Assembly: GCA_032718865.1 (NCBI GenBank)
Contig: JALUTQ010000035.1
Location: 62,001-126,000 of the forward strand
Source of the DNA: Tilletia caries
Taxonomy: Eukaryota; Basidiomycota; Exobasidiomycetes; Tilletiales; Tilletiaceae
Reading direction: 5' to 3'
DNA: 64,000 bases
Both the position numbers and the translations under genes were made by a program. Numbering within the stretch: the first letter of the stretch is position 1; each line of letters opens with the position of its first letter. Below the pieces are notes generated by a model, which ran no database searches, had not been told where the DNA came from, and was given only the letters and a program-made list of their open reading frames with translations. This document shows positions 1 through 11,762 of the stretch, piece by piece.

Positions 1-1341
1 GTGTGTTAAAACCTGAACAGTTGGGTGGTTCAGTGTGGTGTTCCCGGACTTCCCTGTAATCCATTGGTGCACACCTGTAGACAAGTCGGTGGATATGAAG
101 TACACCTGGCTGTTCAAAATCCTGGAACACGGCAGGAAAGTGAATGCAGACAATGTATGTGATCATTGCGGGCTCATAGAGCCTTCCAGACTGAGAATCG
201 AATCAGAAAAGGGAGTGGGGCGAGAACAATGATAGCGAAGAAGGAGCAGAATGACCCCAAACAGAAATGACATATGCTGAGATCCATTGGAAGGTCGGAG
301 AGGCAAGAGACAAGCTTCATGGGAATCAGTGTGGAAATACAAGCCAGGGAATATCTATTTGGGAGTGTGCTGTATCGCTATCAGTGGAATGAATGAGAAA
401 AAAGAAGCCAGGCGAGATGCTCACCTAAAGTCGACAATCCTGAGCCATACGGGTCCTCGTGGAGCGCGACCAGGCTTCAGAGGCAAGCGAAAATGGGCGG
501 GAATATTGCGTCAATAAACAATGGTGCTCTGTGAGGAGTTTGGGAGCTTCACATACCCCTATGATGGAACGTGAGCCCAAAAGCAAACAGGGGCCAGTGA
601 GGAAAGAGTGCTGTGGGCAACTTACAAAGAGAAGAACGTCCAATTCACAGTCGATTGTGTTGAGAAAAGGTTCATATTGAGGGTACAGACTGTAGCTACA
701 TGTGAGAAGAGGAAGGGGGCATCAGAGGAAAGGGAAGATGAGTTGGGAAGTAGACGGGAAGAAGAGTGTGAACCAGCGTCTAAGTCATCAGTCTTTGCCG
801 GCGCACCGGGAGGCAAGAAATGGTCCAGAAAAACTGGAACTTGGGCTCTTCTGTAAGTGTATACCATTTCCAGCAATAGAAGTCAGCCAACAGACGTGAG
901 AAAGTGATGGCCGCCTGTAATATATGGGTTAGTTATCGAGCCGGAGGAAGGAAAAGTCAGTGTCTACCATCTTTGAAGGATGGTCTCAATGAGCACCAAG
1001 CCCGCTCAAGCACACCCGAAGGGCCATAGATACCAGTCAGTGCCATGGATACACGCACCCTGTTGTCGACTGTCGTGGACGCCTACTTACGAGCAGGAAG
1101 AGGAAGGAGGGAAGGGCAAGGCGCATCGAGGAAGCCACATGGTGTCGCTCTCATTGGGTCCTTCGCAAAAATGTTGGGGCTGTTCACTATGTTCACACCA
1201 ACATTTGCCCTTTAGGCTTGCTAATTATGTGGCATATTATTGGCCTATGAGGCGTTCCGGGGGACATGCCATAGGTCCTTGAGGCAACCCTCCTACAACC
1301 CTTGGACAAAGCCTCCCGGAGGCGTTATCGTCTCATTACCC
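1..1341. other. Left-edge region, no gene recognised
   Basis: Both strands carry only short open frames without recognisable motifs or a consistent chain of splice sites. The one structural item is a 10-bp perfect inverted repeat (AGCCTCCCGG at 1310-1319, CCGGGAGGCT at 1351-1360, 31-nt loop). It straddles the 3' end of the minus-strand gene that follows and could be a transcript-end hairpin or a remnant of a small element. Nothing else is supportable here. Confidence 0.5.
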
Positions 1342-2498
1342 TCAAAACGACCGGGAGGCTCGTCGCGACGCGACCAGGGATCCTTTCGAAGGGGGTGTAA
1401 AGGGATGAATCTGAGGAGGGACCTGAATCGATGCTTCAAATGTGAATAGAAGGCCAGAATGGATTGCGGTTAGTGAGCCAGAAGTACTCAGCCAATCGAA
1501 ACGCCAAAGAGACTTCCACATACTGGGGCCCTTCGTGATTCGTCGCCATCGTCCTCGTGTTGCAATATCAGTCGTCGAATGAGACGTGAGCAGAACGACG
1601 CGGTGGGCCATGAGGCGTGGGGCGTGAGGTGACTTGAGATCGATCTGTGCACTGCTGGGGGGAATAAAGAGGATACAGAAAGACACAAAACCCGACGTGA
1701 CGGGGTAACGATCGTAGAGGAGACACTCACCACAGGCGGTCTGTTACGATGACGGAGCTGAGCTCGCCATTGATGCAAAGGCGGTCACGCTTTGTAGAGG
1801 AGGTGTTGCGTACTACGTAGGCCGTAGTGTCCGAAGTGCGCAGAGCTGGATCTAAAAGAGAGCAAGAAAGGGGAGAAGGAAGAAGTGATCGACAGTCAAA
1901 CAGTGTCCTTGTCGACGACGAACAGCGGAAGCCTGGAAAGCCATGCCTTCGTACTGGTCCATAGTCCAATGTGGCTGTGTCATTATCGTATCCCAGAAAG
2001 TGAGGAGGGAGAAGAACGTCAGCTTGGAGGGAATCAGCGGCGTATCTGCATCGATGAAGTCCGCATTCGGGCTATTCAGGAACGCCTCGGAAAGGATTCG
2101 AGATTGTACATGCGAGACCGCAGACGTGCGTGAACGGCGAGGCGGACGAAAGCGCGTACCGCAGGACCTCAACGCCTCAGCGCCGAACGTTTCCGATGAC
2201 CCCGGAACGATCGATAGGCGGCGGATGCTACTAGTCATGCATTAGGTGTTCGGTGAGAATCAGGCGTATGAGATGGTCGCTCAGAACGTCCACTCACCTT
2301 TCAAATGCTCGCAGTCCAGGCAGAAATGCGGACACAAGCCAGTCAGCCAGCCCTACAGTACACAACTCGTGCCAAACGCCAATCCTGGATTGTACACTTA
2401 CTATGTAGGACGATTGCATGTGTCGAACTTGGTGGTGAGTGAGAGTCAAGTGAGTAGCACAAATTCTGGAAGTGAAATCGGTTCCGGAAAATTCTCAT
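1342..2498 (-). CDS. Hypothetical spliced protein, 304 aa, unknown function
   Basis: Model: complement(join(1342..1654,1731..1851,1902..2230,2298..2352,2402..2498)), 915 nt. It starts at ATG 2498 and crosses four introns of 49, 67, 50 and 76 nt. Donors are GTAAGT, GTGAGT, GTTTGA and GTGAGT; acceptors are CTGTAG, GACTAG, TTTTAG and CCCCAG. The frame is kept to the TGA at 1342, and this continuity is the main evidence for a real gene. The N-terminus (MRIFRNRFHF) is basic and aromatic and could be a mitochondrial presequence. The rest is Ser/Arg-rich with no domain I recognise. Ancestrally it was divergent from the IRC3-like gene with about 190 bp between start codons; a LINE now separates them. 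The GTTTGA donor is the weakest junction. It could also be a decayed gene or a chance assembly of frames. Confidence 0.45.
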
Positions 2499-2564
2499 CC
2501 CAAATTTTCAGCTCGGAATTTCTCGGAAGGTTGTCCTTCTTCCCGCTTCCCTTGTTGTGCCGAC

Positions 2565-2580
2565 CAGCAGCATCCACAAC
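2565..2580. repeat. Target-site duplication, left copy (LINE)
   Basis: The 16-bp sequence CAGCAGCATCCACAAC occurs here and again at 5441-5456, exactly bracketing the retrotransposon. A duplication of this length is typical of target-primed reverse transcription by non-LTR elements. Confidence 0.9.
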
Positions 2581-5158
2581 CCGCGGCCGTTCCGGAAGGC
2601 AACTCTGGTGGTGCTCCAGAAGGCGGGGAAGAGGGACCTGGCAAAGCCGCGGTCCTACAGGCTCATTGCGCTGTTGCCGACGTTGGGCAAGGTGCTGGAG
2701 AAGGTGGTTGCGGTACGACTGGCGAAGTTGGGTCTGGAGAAGGGATGGATTGCGGAGGAGCAGTTTGGAAGTGTCCCTGGGCGGTCAACATCGGACGCAG
2801 CCCTCACATTGGTTCACGATGTGGAGGCGGGGTGGACGCACGCGAAGCCTTTGACGACTTCTGCGCTCACCTTCGACGTCCAAGGTGCGTATGATGCGGT
2901 CCATTACATTCTGCTGATTTGCCATCTCTATGAGCAGGGTGTCCCTCTGCATCTGCTTCGGTGGATCTTGTCGTTCCTTCTGGAACGACTGGCAGGGATG
3001 AGGCTGGATGGCGAGGAGAGGGGGAAATGCAGGCGGTCAATGTTGGGATTCCGCAGGGCTCACCAGTCTCTCCCATTCTCTACATCCTCTTTGTTGCCCC
3101 TCTCCACAGGTTGTTTGGGCCAGCAGCGATGGACAGGGATCTCCGCCGAGTGCGGCTGATTAGTTACGTGGACGACAACCTCCTCTATGTGGCATCAAAC
3201 AATGCGGATCAGAACGCTCGCATCTTGCGGAAGGCGTACAATGAGGCGCACAAGTGGGCCATGGCGAACGGACTACGTTACGATGCGGAGAAAAAGGACT
3301 TCATCGAGTTCGTGGCGCCCCGGACCTCCTCTGCAGTGGCAGGGAAAATCGAGCTGCGGGATGGCACCGTGGAAGCGGTGGAGAAGATGGGCAGCTTTCG
3401 GTGGCTTGGGGTGCATTTTTGACGCACAGTTACGGTTCAAGCAGCATGTTGGAATCATTGCTGCATCGGCAAAGCAAGCGGCGGGGGATGGCAATGCTCA
3501 TGAACACGCAGAAGGGCATGCGGGTTTCGGATTCCCGTCGTTTGTACATTGCGTGCATCCAATCGAGGTTGACGTATGCGGCTGCGGTATGGTGGAGAGG
3601 AATGGAGAGAGAGGAACCTGGTCGGCCACACACGCGGCGGCGTCGAGGATCTGACGGCCGACTTCAGATTCCACCACCAGATGCCGACACAACCAAGAAG
3701 AACCCGGAGTCCCTGGCCAATGCCAAGCGGTTGGAGTCCGCGCAGCATGCGGCCTTGCTGCGTGCCTTTCCGGCATTCAAGACCACCTCGCAGTCATCTC
3801 TGCAAGTGGAAGCGGCCTGTCCCCCGATGCGCTTGGTGTTGGATCACTGCTTGGACCGAGCAGCCCTTCGAATTGCGGGCATGGACCAACACAACGCGAT
3901 GCGGGCGCGGGTGACCATCGAGGCGTCAAACGCAAGCGCCATTCTCCCTTCCACAGGCACGAGCAGAGCGACAACACCACCAGTCGCGTTCGACCACAGT
4001 CGGAACGCTGTGACCCGTCCCTTCAGCACCCGGCTCACAGCACTCGCGCGAAGAGTACCGAGGAACATCGAGCCTGCCACAAGCAGTATGCAGCAAGGCT
4101 CAGCGGGCGCACTTGGCAACCATCCGCAGGTCTACATTGAAGGCCGCGCCGATTGGAAGCTTCCTGGAGCTGGACAGATGCTGGAGAGGACCGGGGACAG
4201 CAGCTCCATCGAAATCTACACCGATGGATCGCAGCTGGACGACGGCTCCCGAATCTCCGGCGCGGGATGGGTCATCTATCAAGAAGGCCAAGTCCTCGAG
4301 CGAAATCATCAATGCACGGGTCAATTCTGCGAGGTGTTCGATGCGGAAGCGGTTGCCCTCATGCAAGGCACGGTGCGGGGCATCACTCTGGCGTCTCAAC
4401 TCAATGCGAAGGAAATTACGGTCTATACGGACAACCAATCGGTCCTACAGTCTCTGCGATCCATGTCCTCAAGATCCAGCACACAGGTGTTTGCGGTCCT
4501 CTCCCTGCTGCTTCAGACCTATCTGGACGGGAACCCGGACTGCCGGGTCGCCTTTCGTTGGGTGCGAGGACACACGGATGTTCCAGGAAATGAAGCGGCG
4601 GATCATGAGGCCAAGATGGGGGCGGAAGATGGCTGCTTCCAGGCACCAGGGGCTCTCCCGGCAATGGTTACATTTGCAGCGGCAGCACGAATCAGCCGCG
4701 AGAGGCTGCAGTCTGCTTGGCAAGAGCAGTGGAAACGGGCCCGAGAAAAGAAGGAACGGAGCAATACCCCTCTGCCGATCTACCTGCAGTCCCGCACCGA
4801 CCCACCTATCCTCCGGGCAACGCGACTTCACGCATCGTTAAAGCGGCGGGAATACGCGCTGATCCTGCAGCTGCGGACGGGCCATGGGGATTTCAGCGAG
4901 TATCACGGGCGATTTCAACATCAGGAAGCGAGAACGACATGCATCTGCGGAGAAGCATTTACTCGGCTTCATCCCCTTCAATGCACGGCCTTCGCACACC
5001 ATTCACCTCTCCTCCAGGACAAGCACGGGGTGCCCCTCGGAGTTGCCGAGCTGCTCGGCAGTGAGCTCGGTGCGCATCAGCTGGTCCAGTATGCGCGTGC
5101 CTCAAAAGCATTCTCAGCGAACCGGACCCGGGTGACCCTTGAGGCCCAAGCCTCATAA
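2581..5158 (+). pseudogene. Reverse transcriptase / RNase H ORF, truncated and frameshifted
   Basis: RT motifs are visible: a fingers region (RSYRLIALLPTLGKVLEK), GIPQGSP near 3055, and the catalytic YVDD near 3167. RNase H follows at about 4205-4620 with IYTDGS, an acidic FDAEAV, VYTDN and RGHTDVPGNEAADHE, so all four acidic residues are present. A C-terminal CxC...H...C cluster lies near 4940-4985. The frame changes three times: near 3020-3024 (run of five G), at 3416-3420 (five T) and at 3483-3487 (five G). From there one frame runs to the TAA at 5156-5158. All three shifts sit on homopolymers, so either decay or indel errors in the sequence could explain them. With the 5' truncation it cannot encode a complete LINE protein either way. 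Confidence 0.88.
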
Positions 5159-5440
5159 GCACTCGGTCATCTTCAAGCCTCCATGACCATGCCCTCTTTC
5201 TCTTATCATTATTCTCTCTTCTCACCATTTCCGCTGCCCCCACCAGTGTAGGCCAGCTGCTATCAGCCTTCCTGAGGACTTGGCTGGGTATTTGCACTAC
5301 CCGGTCTCGTTTCCACGCGATCCCCCTTTCTTTCTGCGGCGTATGATGTACTAGTGACTTTCGCGTCTTCGGATGCGGGCCATATGGCGTGCAGATTCTT
5401 TGCCGTCGACGGTCTAATAAACAACCATCATCATCATCAT
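2581..5440 (+). mobile_element. 5'-truncated non-LTR retrotransposon (LINE), RT plus RNase H
   Basis: The element is 2,860 bp, bounded by a 16-bp target-site duplication (2565-2580 and 5441-5456). The 5' end begins inside the reverse-transcriptase fingers, so the gag-like ORF, the endonuclease and the promoter are missing; this is the classic 5' truncation of LINEs. The order RT, then RNase H, then a terminal Cys/His cluster resembles fungal Tad1/I-group elements (family assignment is inference). About 280 bp of 3' UTR follows the stop at 5158 and ends in a short CAT repeat instead of poly(A). It lies in the same orientation as the downstream helicase gene, about 110 bp from its start codon. 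Confidence 0.88.
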
Positions 5441-5456
5441 CAGCAGCATCCACAAC
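5441..5456. repeat. Target-site duplication, right copy (LINE)
   Basis: Right copy of the 16-bp duplication at 2565-2580. Between it and the helicase start codon at 5567 lie 110 bp of original leader or promoter sequence. Confidence 0.9.
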
Positions 5457-5566
5457 AGGCAACGAGATCGCACCCGCCGCGGGAAGGACGAGTCGGGCGA
5501 TTTCCAGACCCGCTGCAGCGATTCAGGCAGCCCCGCGAAAGTAAACAGGTGTGTGGAGACGGAAGG

Positions 5567-8500
5567 ATGCTGAGGATAGCAAATCGGACGCAAGGTCGGG
5601 CTCGGGTTGCGTTTCGAATTGTCGAAGAGGCTTGGACAATCGGTCATCGAAACCTGCACAGCGGCGTGCACAAGTACGCTGAGGGGGCGGGGATCAGCGT
5701 GCGGCCTGCTATATCGCGACCCGGACCCAAGCATCGGGAAGTGCGGAAATACGCGTCCGCCTCGGCGGCGGTCGCGACGGATTCACCTCCCTCGGACGCT
5801 CCGGAGCCTGAAAGCGTTGAAAGCGGCCACATAGGTCGCAACATCGGCAATAAGCACATCCTGCGAGACTACCAACTCGAATGCGTCCAGGAATGTCTAA
5901 GTACGCTTGCTTCTGGACAAGCGACTCGGATCGGCGTCTCTTCGCCGACAGGATCTGGAAAGACGACCATGTTCAGCGCGTTGCTTTCGGCAATTCCAAA
6001 TCGAAGGCGAGCCGCAGCCGGTCAGGTCGACGACGGCGACGACGATGTCCACGGAAAACCTGCGAATCAAGTCCTGGTCGTCGTCTCCAGTATCGCTCTA
6101 GCAACGCAGACAGCTCGAGCCATCTCGAACGCCTATCCCAACCTCCACATCGAGCTGGAGCAAGGGACCGCTTTCCATTCGACAGGCCTTGCGGACGTCA
6201 CCGTTGCGACAGCACAGACGCTGTCCAGGTCCCCCGCCCGTCTCGAGAAGTTTGACCCGAATAACTTCAAGGCGATCATTGTTGATGAGGCACATCATGC
6301 CGCTGCGCCGTCGTATGTCACGATCCTGAGTCATTTCGATCCTCAGGTCGGGGTTCCGCTGCAGGAACGGATGGAGAAAGACAGTCCGCAGAGCAGTGGG
6401 ATTCCTATCATTGGGTTCTCTGCCACATTTTCCCGTCACGATGGTATTGCGCTGGGCAAGGTTTTCCAGCGCATCGTGTATCACAAGGTCGGTCTCTAGG
6501 CCCGCAGCAGGATGTTCTAAGTACAAAACTCATACATTTCGCTCCCCCGCAGGACTTCCTCGAAATGGTCAACGCCAAATGGTAAGGAATGAAATCTATT
6601 CTATCTCTATCCTTGAGCATACTCCCCAGCTCTGACTTTTCTTCGTTCCCTCAAAAAGGCTATCACCAGTCCGCTTCACCTCAGTCCGCACCTCAGTCGA
6701 CCTAGCCTCGATCCCAACCTCCTCAAGAAGCCACGACTTCCGCACGGCCGCACTAGGCGAAATAATGAACACCCGCGCCTTGAACCAGGTCATCGTGCGA
6801 ACCTGGCTGGACCGCGCGGGCACGGGCCCGAAGACTGCGTCCTCCAGCTCGCAGAAGCAGGTCGGTGATGACGGCGTTCGGGCGGAGCGAAGGGTCCGGC
6901 GGTCTACGCTGGTGTTTGCGGTGAATGTGGCGCATGTTATTGATCTGACTCAGACCTTTCGGGATGCCGGTATCGATGCGCGGTATGTCCATGGAGCTCA
7001 ACGGCCTGCATTTCGTGAAGAGGTGATTCGCGCTTTTGAGCGCGGAGAGTTTCCGGTCCTAGTCAATTGCGGTGAGTTCACTTTCACAATAAAATGTTCG
7101 GATTGGAAGTGGTGCACCTGTGTTTGTGTTGCTGACGGTATTTTCTTGGTTGCGTGTAGCCGTCCTCACGGAGGGAGCGGACATCCCACCGATCGACTGT
7201 CTGATCTTGGCGCGTCCAACACGAAGTCGTAATGTCTTCATGCAGGTGCGTCAAGGCAGTAGATTTGAGCCGTGAGAGATCTGCCTCAGAAAACTGACTT
7301 GCCGTGCCGAGGTCCTGTCCAAAAAGATGCTCGGACGCGGACTCCGTCTTTCGCCCAACACAAACAAGACAGACTGTCTCGTGCTCGATGTGGTAGGTGC
7401 AACAGAACGAGGCGTCATGTGCACACCTACCCTGTTCGGCCTCGACATATCAGAGGTCATCGAGGACCTCACCCTCGAAGAACTTCGCGAACGGGCTAAA
7501 GAGCAGGCTGAAGAAAATCAGGACGGGGCGGAAGAGGATACTGGCGATTCGGAGGACAGGAGGGACACGAGTGGGTCCGTCTCGTTTCCTCGGAGAGTTA
7601 CCTATATCGACTATGACTCGCCCGAAGCGCTGCAGGCAGCCATGCTCGGGAACGCCGCTTCCTTCAACCGCACCTCCAACGACGCACCCAAGCTGGACTC
7701 CGACGGCAACCCGCTTGAAGACGATGGCGACGGAGGACTGATCGACGTCGTCCGCGGTGGGAGAGAGCCATACGTGCCCATCGAGAGACTGAGCTCGAAC
7801 GCGTGGGTCGACTGTGGGGGCGGGACGTATGTGATGGAGGTCCCACCGGGGGAAGGGTATGTCAAGATTAGGAGGACGGCTGCGGCGGAACGGGAGAGTA
7901 CGGATATCATGCACGCTGTCGGGTCCAATCCTAACGCAGACGATGACGGAGAGGCTCAGCAATCAGCGCCAGAAGTTGAGGAGGAGGCCAGTGAGTCAAA
8001 TCAAACCTGGACGCTCAGAAATTGAGTACAGCTTTCTCGTTCTTAATGCTGATCGCGACGCCCTCTCTCTCTCTTCTTCTCTAAACAACGCAGAATGGGT
8101 AGCCCACTACTACCCCAAAAACCCGAGCATAGAAGACTTCGACGCCTCCCCCGTAACAGCTGCCCTCCGTCTCGGCCGCCGCGGCCCCTCCTACCTCCTC
8201 CGCCCACGCCACATCCTGCACGCATCCACCATCGACGCCGCGATCCGCGGCGCGGACACGTACGTCGAGCGCTCGGTGTTGAGGGGCGCGATCACGCGGG
8301 TTGCGCTGTGTAGGCGGAGGGCGGACTGGCGCGGGAAGGTGGCTACGGGCCCTCAGAAGGAGCTGGTGAGGCGGAGGCTCGGGTATACTAAGGTGCCTGC
8401 TGCGTCTGCTACTTCTGCTGGCAGCACGTCGAGAAGACGGCCGGGGGCAGGAAAGGGAGTCGATTCGATTCCGGAAGATTCAGCAGACCCACTCGCAACG

Positions 8501-8731
8501 CTAACCAAAGGCCAAGCGTCCCTCATCCTCTGCCGGCTGAACCACGGTGCGAAGACGCGCTGGGTCTCCGCCGCCAAGGCGCACAATCGGGACATCAAGG
8601 ACGCGGAGCGGCAGCAGAAGAAGGCGGAGGAGGACGCTGAGAAGGTGGAGAGGAGGAATAGGAGGAATATGGAGCGGGAGCGGGAGAGCGAGCGGAGACG
8701 GACGGGGTTCGTGCAGGTTGGGGATCTGTGA
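5567..8731 (+). CDS. IRC3: Mitochondrial DEAD/H-box ATP-dependent helicase, IRC3-like
   Basis: Model: join(5567..6487,6553..6581,6659..7071,7160..7245,7327..7990,8094..8731), 916 aa, five introns of 65-103 nt, frame kept throughout. Superfamily 2 motifs occur in order: SPTGSGKTT (Walker A, about residue 126), IIVDEAHHA (DEAH box, about 238), GFSATF (motif III, about 284), LVFAVNVAHV (motif IV), VLTEGADIPPIDC (motif V) and QMLGRGLRLS (motif VI, created by the fourth splice). This layout matches yeast Irc3, a helicase of mitochondrial DNA maintenance. The Arg-rich start MLRIANRTQGRARVAFR fits a presequence. I chose ATG 5567 because the longer frame back to 5354 begins inside the LINE 3' UTR. 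The acidic C-terminal half ends in a Lys/Arg/Glu-rich helical tail (about 860-916). Confidence 0.85.
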
Positions 8732-9429
8732 TTCTGCTTCACCACATGCCCGTCGAAGAACATGGTTGTAGATTGGCCCTCCGTCAAGCAATATCAACCC
8801 TTGCCGGGACATGCACCCTTACGCTCTACCAGTAGACTGGACGTCTTGACAAGGATAAGTAATGATCCTAAAAGCCATGTAGTATCGTAACATTCATATA
8901 TCTGTCTATGTACATGTGCGCCCCGACCCAAACCCCCAAACGAAACGGTGAAAAGCAGAAGGTCCCCAAAAGCCATACGAACAGAGAAGACGAAGAGAAG
9001 GAGGAGGAGGAAGAAGAGGAAGAAGGTAAGGAAATTTGTGGTGGAGAGGGGTAGAGAGCAGCGCAATCGGGCCGGGCGGGGCACGGGCAATGAGCAGGCG
9101 GAACTTGTCTGAGCAGATGTACACCCCGTACGTTGTGCGTCGTTTCTCGCTCGCTCGCGAGAACAAGGGACGGTATGGCTGGAGGCGGCGAAACGGGGGC
9201 GGCAAAGGGCGACAGGGGCTGGGGGTATATCGCGCGCTGTGAGAAAAGCGCCGAGAAGCCAGCGATCCGGGGGCAGGGCGGGCAGGGCGGGCAGGGCGGG
9301 CGGGCGGGGGCGGAAGTTTTGAAGAGTGTTCAAGGCCCAAGGCCCAAGTGTACCGCACCAAAAAAAAAAAGGGCCAGGAAAAAAGCAGCCAGACAAATCG
9401 CCCAGAACAAGGCCCGTCTCGTCTCCCTC
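8732..9429. other. Convergent intergenic region with G-rich tandem repeat
   Basis: The 3' ends of the helicase gene (+) and the permease gene (-) face each other here. The region is purine-rich on the plus strand at 8990-9035 and contains a GGGCAGGGC 9-bp tandem repeat at about 9269-9310 with at least seven runs of three or more G. An A10 run is at 9361-9370. No coding frame with motif support was seen. Confidence 0.6.
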
Positions 9430-11425
9430 TCACTGCTCCGTCTTCTCCAAAATCCCCGCCTCATCCTTAGTAGTCCCCTTCTCCTCCTCCTCCTCACCAC
9501 TGCCAGCGTGCTGCTGGTGCTGCCCCTCGACGACGACGCCCAGCTTGGCGAGTTGGTCCGGGGTCAAGGCGGCGCGTGGACCGGAGTAGACGCGGTGTGC
9601 GTAGATGACGTACCAGAGTCCTGAGATGACGATGACGCCGAGGGCGATGACCCTGTGGGAGCGGAAGAGGGGGGGGGGGGGAGGAAGATGCGTTATGTTC
9701 AGTGGATTAGATAGTGGGCGGAGAGAACAACATTCATACATACCAGCTGTAGTTGAAGTAAGCCGCGGTGATAGGTCTGCTGGTAGGGATGCAAAGAATG
9801 ATGCACCTGCAGAGAGAAAGATGAAGTCAGCAAGAGACAAGTTCCCATCCGCGCGGTGATGACAACCAGCAAACTCACTCAAACAGGGTCCAGCAGATAG
9901 CAATGTAGTTGATGATCCGGCCGAACCAGCCCTTGCCGAGGGTGAAGGGCCCCGGCTGGAACTGGACCTCGGGGTGGTCGTGGAAGATCTGGCGACAGAC
10001 GATGGGGACGAGGTAGGAGAGGTCCATGCCGAGGGCTGCGAGGGCGAAGACGGCCGTGACGGCGCTGTGGGAGGGGTGTGCGTATGTGTGAGATGCGTCG
10101 CAGGCTTTGGATATGGGAAAGGAAAAAACTCACAAGTAGGAGGCGAAGGCGAGGAAGCCGAGGAGGATGCATCCGATGGTGACAAGGATGATCGCGTTGA
10201 TCGTGGTACCCGTGCGCTTGTTGACCTTGTAGAACATGCTCGGCAACGCACGATCCCGAGCCATGGCATATGCGGAGCGCGCATTGGCCTGAATGGCCGT
10301 GATGCAGACGAAAGCAGCGACAGAGCAGATGAAAGGCCAGAGCACGAGGAAGGCGATCCGCCCGCCACGCCTGAGGAGGATTTCGGCAAAGACGAGACCG
10401 CCGGGCCAGGTGAGTGGTGTGTTGACCGGGTCGGCGGCGAGGAGGTCGCCGATGTCTCCGGAGACGAGGATGAGGACGATGCAGAGGATCCAGCCGACGA
10501 GACCTGTGCCTGCGACGGCAATGACGATCGCGACGGGAGCGGCGATGGCCGCGCGGTGGACCTCCTCGGAGATATGAGCCACAGCGTCGTAGTCGGTCAT
10601 GACGAACTGAACGCAGTACAGCCCAAAGAAGAAGTTGAGCGCGCGCGAGTCCCAGCCGGTGACGGTGCGAATCTCGACAAACGTGTAGGAGGCGGAGTGG
10701 ATCTCCTCCCGAGGTGTGCGGACAAGGACGATGATGATGAGGATGATGGTCGCTCCGAGGTTGATGAAGACGTAGGAGGAGGTCAGCCGGGCGAGGGTCT
10801 TGGTTCCCAGACAGTTGATGAGGGCGAAGATGACCATGAGGGCGACGTAGAGGCCGACCGTCGCGCCCGTGCCGGCGACGTAGCGGGTGTTGGTAGCGAC
10901 GTAGACGTACGCCCAGATCATCTGACTGAGACCGTAGCAGGTGCCCGCAATACCGGCGAGCTGACCCGTAATGTTGAGATATCCAGTAAACCAAGCGACC
11001 CGGGCGCGGTACTTGCGCGGCACGAGCATCCCCGACGCAGAGTACAGCCCACCGGAGGACGGATAAGCGGAGACGAGTTCGCCAATGGCGAGCCCGAGGG
11101 TGAAGTTGAAGCAGGAGCCCATGAACCAGGTCCACACCGCCGATGCGGGACCCGCGAGGAACGGCAGGTTGAAGGTGGTCGCGACGGAGGAGACGAGGCC
11201 CATGATGGAGAAGGCGAAGGAGATGGTGGAGAGCGACTTGAACTCGCGGGCGAACTCGGACTTGTATCCCATGCGCGCGGCCAGCATCGCGTCGTCGTCG
11301 TCCGCCGCCGCCGCCGCCGCTGCTGGCATCTTCTCGGTGTCGTTCCCGCGGGCTGGCACGGTGGCTACCCGATGGCGGACCTCGGCATCCGGGCCGGACG
11401 ACTTGCTGGATGACACGCTCGCCAT
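9430..11425 (-). CDS. APC-superfamily amino-acid / GABA / choline-type permease
   Basis: Model: complement(join(9430..9652,9744..9806,9879..10064,10134..11425)), 587 aa, introns of 91, 72 and 69 nt. It shows the fungal amino-acid/choline transporter pattern: a soluble N-terminus of about 60 residues with an Ala run and an Asp run, the lead-in GYKSEFAREFKSLSTISFAF, TM1 with SIMGLVSS, then GELVSAYPSSGGLYSASG, followed by about ten further hydrophobic segments. A conserved loop (QANARSAYAMARD) precedes the last TMs and the C-terminal tail is acidic (EEEEE). The family imports amino acids, GABA, polyamines or choline across plasma or vacuolar membranes; the substrate cannot be told from sequence. 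Start chosen at ATG 11425: the frame upstream is low-complexity and lacks family sequence. It is divergent from the RCF2-like gene across 1.1 kb. Confidence 0.85.
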
Positions 11426-11762
11426 GTGAGTGCTGAGTGCTGAGTGCTGAGTGGGAGTGGGAGTGAATAGGGAGAGGGAATAGGGAGAACAGTGAGTGGC
11501 AGTTGCAAGTGAGGAAGACTTCGAAGGAAGGAAGGAAGGAACGAAGATTGTCTTTCCTTTTGGCACTTTTTGAGTGGCCGCATTATTGACCGCAGTGATC
11601 ACTGATCACCGCAATCCATGCGACAGTCGACCGGATCACATTCAATTTGCACCATCTTGGCAGCAACAGCCAACACCAGCACTGGAGCAGTCACCTCACT
11701 TGCATATCAAATTGGGGTTAGGGCCGGGGTCGAAAGCCGCTTCTTGTTTATCCGCGGGGACT

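Noticed and set aside
1300..1365. Small transposon from the AGCCTCCCGG inverted repeat
   Set aside because: Only a 10-bp stem with a 31-nt loop and no flanking duplication; kept as a hairpin note only.
5354..5566. Upstream in-frame start for the helicase gene (ATG 5354)
   Set aside because: It lies within the LINE 3' UTR and its first residues come from the LINE tail; ATG 5567 directly precedes a presequence-like N-terminus in original host sequence.
9974..11413. Long plus-strand open frame opposite the permease gene
   Set aside because: Antisense shadow caused by GC-rich third positions; Asp/Glu/Gly-rich translation without motifs, while the minus strand encodes a clear transporter.
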